A program made the position numbers and the translations under genes. From positions 124,001-188,000 of the forward strand of contig NZ_PKUS01000003.1 in NCBI RefSeq assembly GCF_002866825.1: a stretch of 64,000 bases of DNA, written 5' to 3'. Below the pieces are notes generated by a model. It was not told where the DNA came from. It was given only the letters and a program-made list of their open reading frames with translations, and made no database searches. This stretch comes from Pseudohalioglobus lutimaris. GTDB lineage: Bacteria > Pseudomonadota > Gammaproteobacteria > Pseudomonadales > Halieaceae. Below, piece after piece: positions 26,496 through 33,991 of the stretch. Positions within the stretch are counted from its first letter, which is position 1, and each line of letters starts with the position of its first letter.

Positions 26496-26576
26496 CTCCC
26501 TGGAGAAATGAATAAAATGCTCAGGGAGCACCTCCTTCCCATTGGGAAGTAGGGACTCCCCAATGGGTTGAGTAAA
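26496..26576 (-). promoter_or_regulatory. Hairpin leader of the DUF6573 gene
   Basis: Between the end of RadC and the DUF6573 ATG lie two perfect inverted repeats: CCCATTGGG with CCCAATGGG (26,538-26,567) and CTCCCTG with CAGGGAG (26,496-26,528). On the far side is GGGTTGAGTAAA (26,565-26,576), which recurs almost unchanged beside the leader of the DUF3577 gene. Terminator-antiterminator control or RNA-level control is possible. Confidence 0.5.
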
Positions 26577-26582
26577 CGGCTT

Positions 26583-27098
26583 TTAAAGCAATCCGCTCTC
26601 GGCAAACGATAGCGATTCACCGGAAGTCACGATGAAATGATCCAGCACACGTATGTCCACCAGTGCCAGAGCATCTTTCAACCGCTGGGTTATCGCCTTG
26701 TCAGCATGACTGGGTTCAGCGACACCGCTCGGATGATTATGAAAAAAAAGCACCGCAGCGGCATTGAGCGTCAGCGCCTGCTGTACCACCACACGGGGAT
26801 ACACCGATGCGCCGTCAATCGTGCCTTGAAACAGCTCGGCTGCCTCGATGACTTGATGCCGGTTATCCAGATACACGCAACCAAACACTTCCGCTTTCCT
26901 ATCCGCCAACAACATCCGCAAATATTCACGGGTACGATTGGGGCTGGGCAGCTCGGTTCCTGGTCGATGCATCTCCCCCAATACTGCGAGGGCTAATTGC
27001 AACAGGGATTGCTTTTCAAAGTCGGTCAGCGATGCGATTTTCAGCGCCGCCAAACGGTTTTTACTACTTGCCTTTGCAGGCGATGATTTAGAAGCCAT
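26583..27098 (-). CDS. radC: RadC-family JAB-domain protein (ICE type)
   Basis: 171 residues from the ATG at 27,098, preceded by an AAAGGAGA site. The C-terminal JAB/MPN domain has the full metal-binding motif HNHPSGVAEPSHAD. The N-terminal helix-hairpin-helix part of chromosomal RadC is missing, as usual for ICE- and prophage-borne versions. Despite the name, a role in DNA repair is not established. The gene is part of the leftward maintenance module between DUF3577 and DUF6573. Confidence 0.92.
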   Translation of the reverse strand: MASKSSPAKASSKNRLAALKIASLTDFEKQSLLQLALAVLGEMHRPGTELPSPNRTREYLRMLLADRKAEVFGCVYLDNRHQVIEAAELFQGTIDGASVYPRVVVQQALTLNAAAVLFFHNHPSGVAEPSHADKAITQRLKDALALVDIRVLDHFIVTSGESLSFAESGLL

Positions 27099-27135
27099 GA
27101 CTGGTCTCCTTTGCTGGCGCGGGGAGACCAATCCC

Positions 27136-27194
27136 GCGAGGAATAGGTTTCCTCGCTGGTTTGGAAGACTGGCAGCATCGGTGAATGCTGCCAG
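27136..27194 (-). promoter_or_regulatory. Double-hairpin leader of the radC-like gene
   Basis: Two perfect inverted repeats lie between the DUF3577 stop and the radC-like start. CTGGCAGCAT and ATGCTGCCAG (10-bp stem) occupy 27,169-27,194, and GCGAGGAA and TTCCTCGC (8-bp stem) occupy 27,136-27,156. They resemble, in arrangement though not in sequence, the leaders of the DUF3577 and DUF6573 genes. Neither is followed by a T-run on the minus strand, so they are not simple terminators. Confidence 0.55.
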
Positions 27195-27203
27195 GGTTTG
27201 CGG

Positions 27204-27629
27204 TTAGGCGACCGCGTTGCTGGTCGCTGACGTTCCCAGGAATGGCTTACCGTCTACTTTGACCCATTGGAATCGAAGCAGACGGGACTTCAAGCCAACA
27301 CCTGTCGTACCGGCACGTTCGCCTTGTTTAAAGATAAAGGTTTGAGCCTGCAGATCACTGAGGTGAAATCCCACCAACACTTTCATGTCAGCTTCGACCG
27401 CAGGCATCAGCTGGCGCACCAGGTCCTTTGCTTCCTCGCCCGATACCACACAATCAAAGTGGGTATGCTGGACGTTGTCGGCTGGCCCTCGCAGTGCTGC
27501 GATTGTGACACTGAGAAAGGGAAATCCGTTCTCTGGCGTCACTTCGCGTACACGGTTGAGATAACCGATGCCGTGTATATCAAGATCGAAATACTTCGGT
27601 TTTTCAGACGTAGTTTGTCTACTGGTCAT
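27204..27629 (-). CDS. DUF3577 / STY4534-family ICE replication protein
   Basis: 141 residues. The segment YFDLDIHGIGYLNRVREVTPENGFPFLSVTIAALRGPADNVQHTHFDC is the signature of DUF3577, and the C-terminal FQWVKVDGKPFL is also typical. The family belongs to the replication/maintenance modules of SPI-7- and PFGI-1-like elements and is thought to be OB-fold-like and DNA-binding. The ATG at 27,629 has a good AAGGAGAA site. A strong hairpin leader precedes it (27,674-27,702). Confidence 0.88.
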   Translation of the reverse strand: MTSRQTTSEKPKYFDLDIHGIGYLNRVREVTPENGFPFLSVTIAALRGPADNVQHTHFDCVVSGEEAKDLVRQLMPAVEADMKVLVGFHLSDLQAQTFIFKQGERAGTTGVGLKSRLLRFQWVKVDGKPFLGTSATSNAVA

Positions 27630-27673
27630 GACACATTCTCCTTGAACATTATTGAATGCCGGAGAACGCGATT

Positions 27674-27710
27674 CCCTGGCGGGAAGTCGTTTCCCGGCAG
27701 GGTGAGTAAA
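27674..27710 (-). promoter_or_regulatory. Hairpin leader of the DUF3577 gene
   Basis: CCCTGGCGGGAA (27,674-27,685) and TTCCCGGCAGGG (27,691-27,702) form a 12-bp inverted repeat with a single mismatch and a 5-base loop, about 45 bp upstream of the ATG. It is flanked by GGTGAGTAAA (27,701-27,710), close to the GGTTGAGTAAA beside the DUF6573 leader. The shared motif and hairpin suggest coordinated control of the two genes. Confidence 0.5.
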
Positions 27711-27783
27711 GTCAGGGCAAGCCCAGACCTTGGATTGACGGTAAAACCGCGATGTCGCTTACACAATCCGATGACATCTTTTT

Positions 27784-27803
27784 GCCACTGAGACCGCAGT
27801 GGC
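27784..27803. repeat. Hairpin after parM
   Basis: GCCACTG and CAGTGGC form a perfect 7-bp stem with a 6-base loop, 15 bp past the end of the parM-like gene. A second, wider repeat (GATGTC...GACATC) lies just beyond at about 27,750-27,777. No T-run follows on the minus strand, so it is a weak terminator candidate at best. It may instead stabilise the mRNA 3' end. Confidence 0.4.
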
Positions 27804-27817
27804 CACGTACAAAGTCG

Positions 27818-28906
27818 TTACCCCTCCCTCGCGGGGACATTGCAGACAAACTGCAGGTACTTGAGCATGCCACGTGCATTAGCAAAGGCGGCATGGTCGG
27901 CAATTGTCTGGTTGGGAAACCAGTTGGCAATATCGTCAGACAATGCCGCACTGCCACCCCCGACGAACAGCACCCGGTCCAGTTCCACCCCAAGCCCGAG
28001 CTTGCGGCGTGTTTCCGTGTAGAGCCTTTCCACCAACTCCCGTTTCGCCGCCTTCACCAGGTCAGAAACGTCGTGATCCTTCCCGTGAAGTCGTAATCTT
28101 TGCGTTTCAACGGCCCTGGCAATGCTTTGCTCACCCAGCTCATCGACATCAAATAGTTCCTGAATACCGTCCGCTACACGTACCTTCACGTTGAGCATGC
28201 CGCGATTCAGAGAGCCCGACGATTCGTGGACAATGCCCTGATCCCGGACCACCACATAGTCAGTCGTCCGGCCACCGATATCGACAATGGCAATGGGCGC
28301 GTTGACGCGATCGGCATCAAGCGTCACGCCATCGTCGGACGTCACGATCACGAAGTCATACCAGGCAGCCAACGCCTCCGGAATCACCTCGTGGAACGCA
28401 ATACTGGTTTTGAGTGTTCGCTGCGCTGACGTGTGCGAAACGACAGGCTCTACCGTCAATTTCAAGCCGTCTCTCTTTGCCTGGATCGCCTGTCGCCTTT
28501 GCTGACCATCATTGCGGTAGAACGCTGAGACCGGTAATCCGGTGACCGCGTGCACAGATCGGCCCGAAAGACCCGCCTGGTGTAATGCATGTTGAACGAT
28601 CACCCGGTTTAGTGCCGAACCCGGGTATTCATTGAATTGGGTGGGTTCACCATCCACCGCGCCGACGGAGTACACACTGCCCTCGGTTTCGTACTCAAAG
28701 ATCTTCTGCTCCTCCTCCCGAATCCAGGTGACACCCGCTGACCCCATCCGCGCCCGGGACGGCACCGCCACAAGGCGCCCGTCCGGCAACGCCACTTTGG
28801 TGTACGCATAGCCGTCATCCAGGCCTACCGGAACGACTTCCATGGGATCGATCGGTAGCGGTGATAGGTCATCGTCAGTATATTTTTCATCGGTTCGTTC
28901 GGTCAT
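27818..28906 (-). CDS. parM: ParM/StbA-family actin-like partition ATPase
   Basis: 362 residues from the ATG at 28,906. Actin-fold motifs are present: VGLDDGYAYTKVA (phosphate 1), APIAIVDIGGRTTDYVVV (phosphate 2) and RVLFVGGGSAAL (adenosine). ParM-type filaments push DNA copies apart using an adaptor bound to a centromere. Here a small basic protein gene directly upstream may encode the adaptor. In this ICE class ParA is the usual partition ATPase, but none is seen in the window, so ParM may do that work during the circular phase. Confidence 0.9.
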   Translation of the reverse strand: MTERTDEKYTDDDLSPLPIDPMEVVPVGLDDGYAYTKVALPDGRLVAVPSRARMGSAGVTWIREEEQKIFEYETEGSVYSVGAVDGEPTQFNEYPGSALNRVIVQHALHQAGLSGRSVHAVTGLPVSAFYRNDGQQRRQAIQAKRDGLKLTVEPVVSHTSAQRTLKTSIAFHEVIPEALAAWYDFVIVTSDDGVTLDADRVNAPIAIVDIGGRTTDYVVVRDQGIVHESSGSLNRGMLNVKVRVADGIQELFDVDELGEQSIARAVETQRLRLHGKDHDVSDLVKAAKRELVERLYTETRRKLGLGVELDRVLFVGGGSAALSDDIANWFPNQTIADHAAFANARGMLKYLQFVCNVPAREG

Positions 28907-28938
28907 GGAGTACATCCTGGCTTCTGTATTAAGTGTCG

Positions 28939-29334
28939 TTATTCGCCAATCACTCGTCTCAGGTGGGCAAAGGGCTTACCGACAGGCTCTTTGGGAAGTG
29001 GATCGGGGTTTAAAACAGTGTTATCAAAGGCGTGACCTTGTTTGGCTTCTTCACTGGGCATATCCGCCGAATGGTGATTGTCCGTGTCGATGGGGTGACA
29101 ACCCTCCATCATGGTGCGCGTACTCCACGCCCGCGAGATCAAATCGGGAGCGGGCAAAATTTGCTCAGATTTGATGACCTGGCATTCACTGCGAAACCCC
29201 ACTGAAAGAAGTTGCCTCAACCACTCGTTTTGTCGGCCCCTGGGTAGACGCTGTAAGCGCTGTAACAGAATTGCTTCGAGGGGTATCCGCCGATCGAGGG
29301 ATAGGCTGATCTGCTGGAGCGAGCCGGCGCCCAT
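28939..29334 (-). CDS. Small basic protein upstream of parM, possible ParR-like adaptor
   Basis: 131 residues. The N-terminus LQQISLSLDRRIPLEAILLQRLQRLPRGRQNEWLRQLLSVGF has the length and pattern of a ribbon-helix-helix DNA-binding domain like that of ParR/StbB. The C-terminal half is polar and low in structure, as in adaptors whose tail binds ParM. It starts 5 bp after the TIGR03761 gene and ends 32 bp before parM. I do not recognise a named family. The adaptor role is inferred from position and fold pattern. Confidence 0.6.
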   Translation of the reverse strand: MGAGSLQQISLSLDRRIPLEAILLQRLQRLPRGRQNEWLRQLLSVGFRSECQVIKSEQILPAPDLISRAWSTRTMMEGCHPIDTDNHHSADMPSEEAKQGHAFDNTVLNPDPLPKEPVGKPFAHLRRVIGE

Positions 29335-29339
29335 AGCGA

Positions 29340-30095
29340 TTAAGCCTCATCTCCACCCTGGCGGGCGCTGCCTTCGATTTGCCGATACACTACTGGGCGC
29401 AGGGCAGGTAGCCGTTCACCGTGCAGGATGTCGCCCGGCAGGTCACCCATCCGCTCCCTTGCCCTGATGGCCATGGGTGTTTGTTGTCGAACGTCCTGTC
29501 GGCAGATATCCAGGCAGTGATACCCAAGTGGCAAGGCAAAAATCCGGCGCACCCAGCGGCCACTGGCAGCGACCTGCTCGACCAGATCCATCGGCATCTC
29601 AATGCCCAGATGACGCAAGGTCCGATCTGCACACATCAGCTGGTCATACTCGCCCAGCAACTGCGCTGCACGAAATGCGTAGGGGTTGGCAAACTGCAAC
29701 GATACCCTCTGGGGCCGGCTCGATTGCGCCACAACGAACTCCAGCGAGCTGCTCGGTGTTGCCATAAGCGCGGCCATCCTTTGCTGCAGGCCCCCAAGCT
29801 GAGCACGGATATCGGCAATACCCTCCTCCACTTTGAGTAGCCACCAGTCTGCGTAGGGGTCGTCGAAGCGAATGGCGTGCCATAGGGATTTCAGACGATC
29901 AGCGAACCCGATCAGGCCGATGATAGCGGGCTTGCCATCGGCAGCCCGTCGACCGCGAATGAGGCTCTGAGCTTGATACGTCTGGATAGTCAACCAGACG
30001 TCACCCTGCAATGCACCCAGCCCTGACTCAGGTAGCTTGGAATCCGTGGTTTGGTGGGACAGCTCGGCGCCTAAACTCATTGACATCACTCCCAT
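29340..30095 (-). CDS. TIGR03761-type ICE protein (PFL_4669 family)
   Basis: 251 residues; starts at 30,095 or, leaving out three residues, at 30,086. The segments LTIQTYQAQSLIRGRRA and IGLIGFADRLKSLWHAIRFDDPYADWWLLKVEE are the signature of the PFL_4669 family, a fixed part of the maintenance module of PFGI-1-type elements. RWVRRIFALPLGYHCLDICRQDV near the C-terminus is also typical. Function is unknown; replication or partition is suspected from its neighbours. Confidence 0.9.
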   Translation of the reverse strand: MGVMSMSLGAELSHQTTDSKLPESGLGALQGDVWLTIQTYQAQSLIRGRRAADGKPAIIGLIGFADRLKSLWHAIRFDDPYADWWLLKVEEGIADIRAQLGGLQQRMAALMATPSSSLEFVVAQSSRPQRVSLQFANPYAFRAAQLLGEYDQLMCADRTLRHLGIEMPMDLVEQVAASGRWVRRIFALPLGYHCLDICRQDVRQQTPMAIRARERMGDLPGDILHGERLPALRPVVYRQIEGSARQGGDEA

Positions 30096-30266
30096 GCAAG
30101 CTCGTTTCTATCGTGCTATGAATCCACGATTCGCAGCACGAGACCATGGAATATCTATCCGGTCGCTGCGTTGCTTTCATGGGTGATGGATCAAGTTGTT
30201 CCAGTGGAAACACCCAAGCGGGGCGTCGAACGCCGTCAATACTTCCAGGGCGGTGCGGCGAAAGAT

Positions 30267-31523
30267 TCAGGTGTCATCGTTTAACGAAGCTCGCAACTTG
30301 GCCAGCTGCTCCCGGCCATAGGCCTGGGAACGTTCTCGTTCCTCAGCAGTTTTGGCTTTTTGGGCTTCGTCCTCAGGTGGCGGCGCGTGATGTACACGCT
30401 CCTGCCTGGCTTCAACGACTTTAATGCCAAGATTAGGCACGAATTCGCCTTGTTGCGCGGCCTTACACAGGGAGTGTAAAAACCGCAACTCGTCGTATAC
30501 AGGTTTCATCCCTTTATTCTCGGACGCTAGTCGGCCCTGGAGTTCATCGAGCACCAGCTGACGATCATCAGGGTCGATCATTGCAAGATACCGATCCGCC
30601 AAGTGTTTCTGGTTCTCTGACAGTCGCGGTGGATAAATCAAAGTTTGATCCGACGGCAGGGGGATGGATTGATCGCTTTCTGAAAATCCTTTTCTCTCAT
30701 TGTTGGTATTTGGTGTAGTGGTTGTTGTAGTTGTTTTTTTATAATTACTACTACAACGACTACCGTAGTGTTCTCGTTCCTCCGCCTTTGAATTTTGGTG
30801 CTGGTCAGATTGCCCATATATTCTGGTTTCTGACGGCTTATTCAGCTGATCAAGGCTAGCGGTATGAAATGTGAAATAGCGACCGTGTTGGTCGTGGTTT
30901 CCGCGGCTCTCTGAGAGTTGCCGAGCGGCCTGCAAGCGGCGCTCAATGGCTGACTCCTGCCGGCCGAGGTACTCTCCCTGTTGAATATCTCTATCCAGGC
31001 TCTCTAGCACCGCCTCGGCCACCCGTCGAACACGCGCATGGTGGTGCTCCTGGGATTGTGTGACGAAGGCCATGTAGGCCTCATCCAGGTACAGGGCATC
31101 CGCCAGCGGTAAAGGCTCATCATGGAGGCTGTAGACATTACCGGTGAAGCGACCACTCTTCTGCCGCACTTTGGCGCACAAGGTCAACCAACGCGTAAGG
31201 CGCAGGATGGCTATGGCGCGGGAGACTGTCGATGTCGAAGAAACGTTGGTCTTTCTGGCAATGGTATCGTAATCGGGAAAGGCCGTTCGCCCACCCGTCT
31301 CCCGGGCATGTAACATGATGACCATCCATACCAGCTTGTCGACCGGCTCCAGTACCGGATCCTGGATGACCATGGCGGGCACCGCCTGATGCCAGTTACC
31401 CACAAACAACATGGTATCCGGCGAGGATGAATCACTTTGCGTCCGAACTTTGGCAATGGTCGCCTTGATTAGTGCATCGAGCGCAACGGTTTCTGGACGC
31501 AATCCGTCCTCATCATGGGCCAT
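30267..31523 (-). CDS. STY4528-family replication protein
   Basis: 418 residues from the ATG at 31,523 (MAHDEDGLRPETVALDALIKATIAKV); a GTG at 31,565 is an alternative. The winged-helix-like part PDYDTIARKTNVSSTSTVSRAIAILRLTRWLTLC resembles DNA-binding domains of replication initiators. A poorly conserved middle carries a run of threonines (TTTTTTT, codons around 30,725-30,745) and an AT-rich hairpin in the DNA. The C-terminal part (REQLAKLRASL) is charged and helical. STY4528 proteins belong to the replication region of SPI-7-like elements. It probably acts as initiator or loader, but this is not proven. Confidence 0.87.
   Translation of the reverse strand: MAHDEDGLRPETVALDALIKATIAKVRTQSDSSSPDTMLFVGNWHQAVPAMVIQDPVLEPVDKLVWMVIMLHARETGGRTAFPDYDTIARKTNVSSTSTVSRAIAILRLTRWLTLCAKVRQKSGRFTGNVYSLHDEPLPLADALYLDEAYMAFVTQSQEHHHARVRRVAEAVLESLDRDIQQGEYLGRQESAIERRLQAARQLSESRGNHDQHGRYFTFHTASLDQLNKPSETRIYGQSDQHQNSKAEEREHYGSRCSSNYKKTTTTTTTPNTNNERKGFSESDQSIPLPSDQTLIYPPRLSENQKHLADRYLAMIDPDDRQLVLDELQGRLASENKGMKPVYDELRFLHSLCKAAQQGEFVPNLGIKVVEARQERVHHAPPPEDEAQKAKTAEERERSQAYGREQLAKLRASLNDDT
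30724..30757. repeat. AT-rich inverted repeat inside the STY4528 gene
   Basis: GTTGTAGT (30,724-30,731) and ACTACAAC (30,750-30,757) form a perfect 8-bp stem around an 18-base AT-rich centre that contains eight consecutive T/A pairs. It lies in the low-complexity, threonine-coding part of a putative replication gene. AT-rich unwinding elements are sometimes located inside initiator genes, so it may be part of an origin. It may equally be simple repeat expansion. Confidence 0.4.
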
Positions 31524-32121
31524 TCTCGGCAACCCGCTCGGCAGGTATGCAGCCGACGCTTTCACCGTAGGTTTCCCAGCGCTGCACCAGCGCCCACAAC
31601 GATCGCAGCCCGATACCCGTATGTCGCTGCAGGCCGAGATAGTCCGCAGCGGCCAAGGTGTTTTTGTCTTCCGATGTCAGGCATTCTTGCCAGGCATACC
31701 AGAGCCTGTGGGTATCCGCTTCGTCCAGCTCGGGCGGCCTACCTACCGCCGGCGCCAGCGTCAATAATCGGCGCCAGCGGGTGTATTCCCGCGAACTCAA
31801 ACCGAACAGCTGTTGCATCATCTCCAATGGCGCGTCGGCGACCAGCAATTCACGCTGCAGATCTTCGGATTCTCGCTGATGCTGCAGGTGCTCCAGCATC
31901 GGCCAGAAGACATCGCGATTAAGACTAATCTGCAGGCAATGCACCCGCAGCGTATCGACCCGATAGAGATCAGCCAGGCTCATTGTTTTCAGGGCATCCA
32001 GCTCTTTGGGGCCAAAATTCATCGCCCGTAGCGCCTGCTGGTCCCCCTCAGCCAGGCATCGCATGGCATATAACAGAACGGCGGTGGTGAGATCCGCCTC
32101 TTTATTGGAGGGCATCGCCAT
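31513..32121 (-). CDS. DUF2857 ICE protein (STY4526-like)
   Basis: 202 residues from the ATG at 32,121 (a second ATG follows at 32,115). Recognised by ADLTTAVLLYAMRCLAEGDQQALRAMNFGPKELDALKTMSLADLYRV and FGLSSREYTRWRRLLTL, both typical of DUF2857. The middle has a probable helix-turn-helix. It overlaps the ParB-like gene upstream and the STY4528 gene downstream, so the three are translated together. Function is unknown; its fixed place suggests a role in replication control. Confidence 0.88.
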   Translation of the reverse strand: MAMPSNKEADLTTAVLLYAMRCLAEGDQQALRAMNFGPKELDALKTMSLADLYRVDTLRVHCLQISLNRDVFWPMLEHLQHQRESEDLQRELLVADAPLEMMQQLFGLSSREYTRWRRLLTLAPAVGRPPELDEADTHRLWYAWQECLTSEDKNTLAAADYLGLQRHTGIGLRSLWALVQRWETYGESVGCIPAERVAENGP

Positions 32122-33622
32122 CACCCTGCTCGGACACCCACAACTCGATACCACTGTCGTAGGCGAGTCGTTTGATAGCGCGGTAAGCATCCATTAGTTG
32201 CAGCAAATGCTGCCACTCCGGCGGGTTTAGCTGTTGCCAGAGCTGACTGCTCAGATGACCGGGATCTGGTGTCCAGACGCTATTGAATAGCAATCCGGCA
32301 TCATGGGATGCCAGTGCCTGGTGCAGCATAGAGGCATCATCGAGATACGCCAGGACACTATCAACCGGTGCCATGGTCAACTCCGAACTCGCCGCCAACT
32401 GCCACCACAACGCAGATACCAGCGCCAGCATGTCCGCATCGAGCGTCTCGGTCAGATCCTGGGGTGGGACACCGATCAGCAAGAAGCCAAGACCTTGATC
32501 CGGGAGTTGAATCACGATCTCACGTAACCCGTGTGCTGCCGCCAACGCCGAGGCACAGTCCCAGATCTGGTGGCGCAATGCATCCACATCCTTGTGATGG
32601 CCAGTCGGATTGGCCTTCGCCACTGGGCTCGCCCCAGTCGTGGTATTCGCCTCCGCACCCCTGACGTCGTTATTAGCCACCGGGGATGAGCTTTCGGAAG
32701 GCAGGCGATCGGACATCAGCTTATCCGTGCACTGCGCCTTGTCCACTGGGTTTTCAGCTTCCAACCCACTATCCGGCCAGCCTTCCCCTGCGCGAGCAGG
32801 GTTGTCGGTAAACTCGAATGACCGGCCTGCCAGGTGGGCTTCCATCTCCAGATGAATTACCTGACGATGCTGTTCGGACTCCACGGCAATCTCGTTTTCC
32901 AATGCATCGCGCAACGGCTGGATATCCCACTCGGGAGCGTCATGGCGGCGGCATAACTCCGCAAACACACTGTCGAAAACCGTATCGTCGCCCAGTTGGT
33001 GCCGAGCCCAGATCGCTTGGGCTGCACGTTCCAGGGCGCGGATCTTTTCAACCTGAGGCCGCCCCAATCCAGCAGCTAGGGCTTTCGGCATCAATGGCCA
33101 GAGTACCTCAACGGCGTACCCCATCTTGGAAATCATGCTGTGACTAAGGCCAAATCCCCGCTCCCGGAATATTGCTTCCAGTTGACGCTGGGACAGGTTC
33201 TCGACCGCCAGTTCTTGTTCCAGGAGGGACTTCGCTTCAAATACCGCCAAGGCTTTGTCGATGAAGGGCAGACCCCCGCGAAGTTCGTTTTCACGCAGAT
33301 GAGCAAACAATACGTTCGATTCTTGCGACCAGGGCTTGATGACGCAATCGATCCAGCGGAACCGGTCATCCCCTGTCTCTTCGAAGAGCTCCTGCAGTAT
33401 CGTCAGCCGCGTATTGCCGCCACTGTGTAGCACGTAGTCCGAAAACCCCGGCTCCTGTGAAAGCACCAGTGGCTGGTCCAGACCTTCAGCCTGGATCGAC
33501 GCCTTGATGCGGTCGTATTCCGGGTTCTGCTGGCGGCGGGGATTGCGAGAATAGTGATGGATGCGGGTGACATCCACGCGTGAGAGCTCATGGGTCGATG
33601 GCGACTTGTCATTCATCGTCAT
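32102..33622 (-). CDS. ParB-family protein, PFGI-1 ICE class (TIGR03764)
   Basis: 506 residues. The N-terminal ParB/Spo0J nuclease-like domain has IKASIQAEGLDQPLVLSQ, LHSGGNTRLTILQEL and FAHLRENELRGGLPFIDKA (about residues 35-125). A helix-turn-helix follows (LSQRQLEAIFRERGFGLSHSMISKM). The long C-terminal part is specific to this ICE family. Such proteins bind centromere-like sites. The dnaB-parA genes that usually precede it are absent here; the next gene upstream is a Cro-like regulator. A second ATG lies at 33,616. Confidence 0.9.
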   Translation of the reverse strand: MTMNDKSPSTHELSRVDVTRIHHYSRNPRRQQNPEYDRIKASIQAEGLDQPLVLSQEPGFSDYVLHSGGNTRLTILQELFEETGDDRFRWIDCVIKPWSQESNVLFAHLRENELRGGLPFIDKALAVFEAKSLLEQELAVENLSQRQLEAIFRERGFGLSHSMISKMGYAVEVLWPLMPKALAAGLGRPQVEKIRALERAAQAIWARHQLGDDTVFDSVFAELCRRHDAPEWDIQPLRDALENEIAVESEQHRQVIHLEMEAHLAGRSFEFTDNPARAGEGWPDSGLEAENPVDKAQCTDKLMSDRLPSESSSPVANNDVRGAEANTTTGASPVAKANPTGHHKDVDALRHQIWDCASALAAAHGLREIVIQLPDQGLGFLLIGVPPQDLTETLDADMLALVSALWWQLAASSELTMAPVDSVLAYLDDASMLHQALASHDAGLLFNSVWTPDPGHLSSQLWQQLNPPEWQHLLQLMDAYRAIKRLAYDSGIELWVSEQGDGDALQ

Positions 33623-33899
33623 TGCCCACCTCGGCCTCTTCTACTTCGGAGTCACCGTCAACGCCGTAGAAAATCTCAGGGTGTTTGACCATGCTCGCCC
33701 GAGGCACGGGCTTCAGCCGTCCGTCAGAGTGGTCCGCCACGATGCGGGTATATCGCTCAATTTGCGTCGCCATCAGTGGGCTGGCATATCGGTGTTGGCC
33801 GGCAATCTGATACAAGTAGGAAACCGAGTCGTTGCACGCTACCGCAACTTCTGCCCGCTCCCTTTTGGTTGCCATCCTTAGAAAATACTTTAGCTCCAT
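33609..33899 (-). CDS. Cro/YdaS-like helix-turn-helix regulator
   Basis: 96 residues from the ATG at 33,899. MELKYFLRMATKRERAEVAVACNDSVSYLYQIAGQHRYASPLMATQIERYTR is a compact helix-turn-helix, with VAVACNDSVSYLYQIAGQHR containing the recognition helix. The tail is acidic. It is the first leftward gene and overlaps the ParB-like start by 14 bp. It lies back to back with the S24 repressor, the arrangement of phage cI/cro switches. It probably opposes the repressor and opens the leftward maintenance operon. Confidence 0.82.
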   Translation of the reverse strand: MELKYFLRMATKRERAEVAVACNDSVSYLYQIAGQHRYASPLMATQIERYTRIVADHSDGRLKPVPRASMVKHPEIFYGVDGDSEVEEAEVGNDDE

Positions 33900-33901
33900 G
33901 C

Positions 33902-33991
33902 AAACTAACATTAGCACTGTGCATATTGTCCCACAAGATTTTATGCTAATTAAATGTTTATCATTGTGCTAAATTCTGCTAAACTACATAT
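33902..33991. promoter_or_regulatory. Divergent switch region with repeated TTAGCA/TGCTAA sites
   Basis: The AT-rich space between the Cro-like and repressor genes has TTAGCA at 33,911-33,916 and TGCTAA at 33,944-33,949, 33,967-33,972 and 33,977-33,982. The first two form ATTAGCA...TGCTAAT, and the last two are exactly one helical turn (10 bp) apart. The same hexamer pair forms a perfect palindrome upstream of the excisionase gene (34,713-34,731). These are probable operators of the repressor, the Cro-like protein or both. Confidence 0.7.

Noticed and set aside
27784-27803. Intrinsic terminator of parM
   Set aside because: The stem is perfect but no T-run follows on the minus strand; recorded only as a hairpin.
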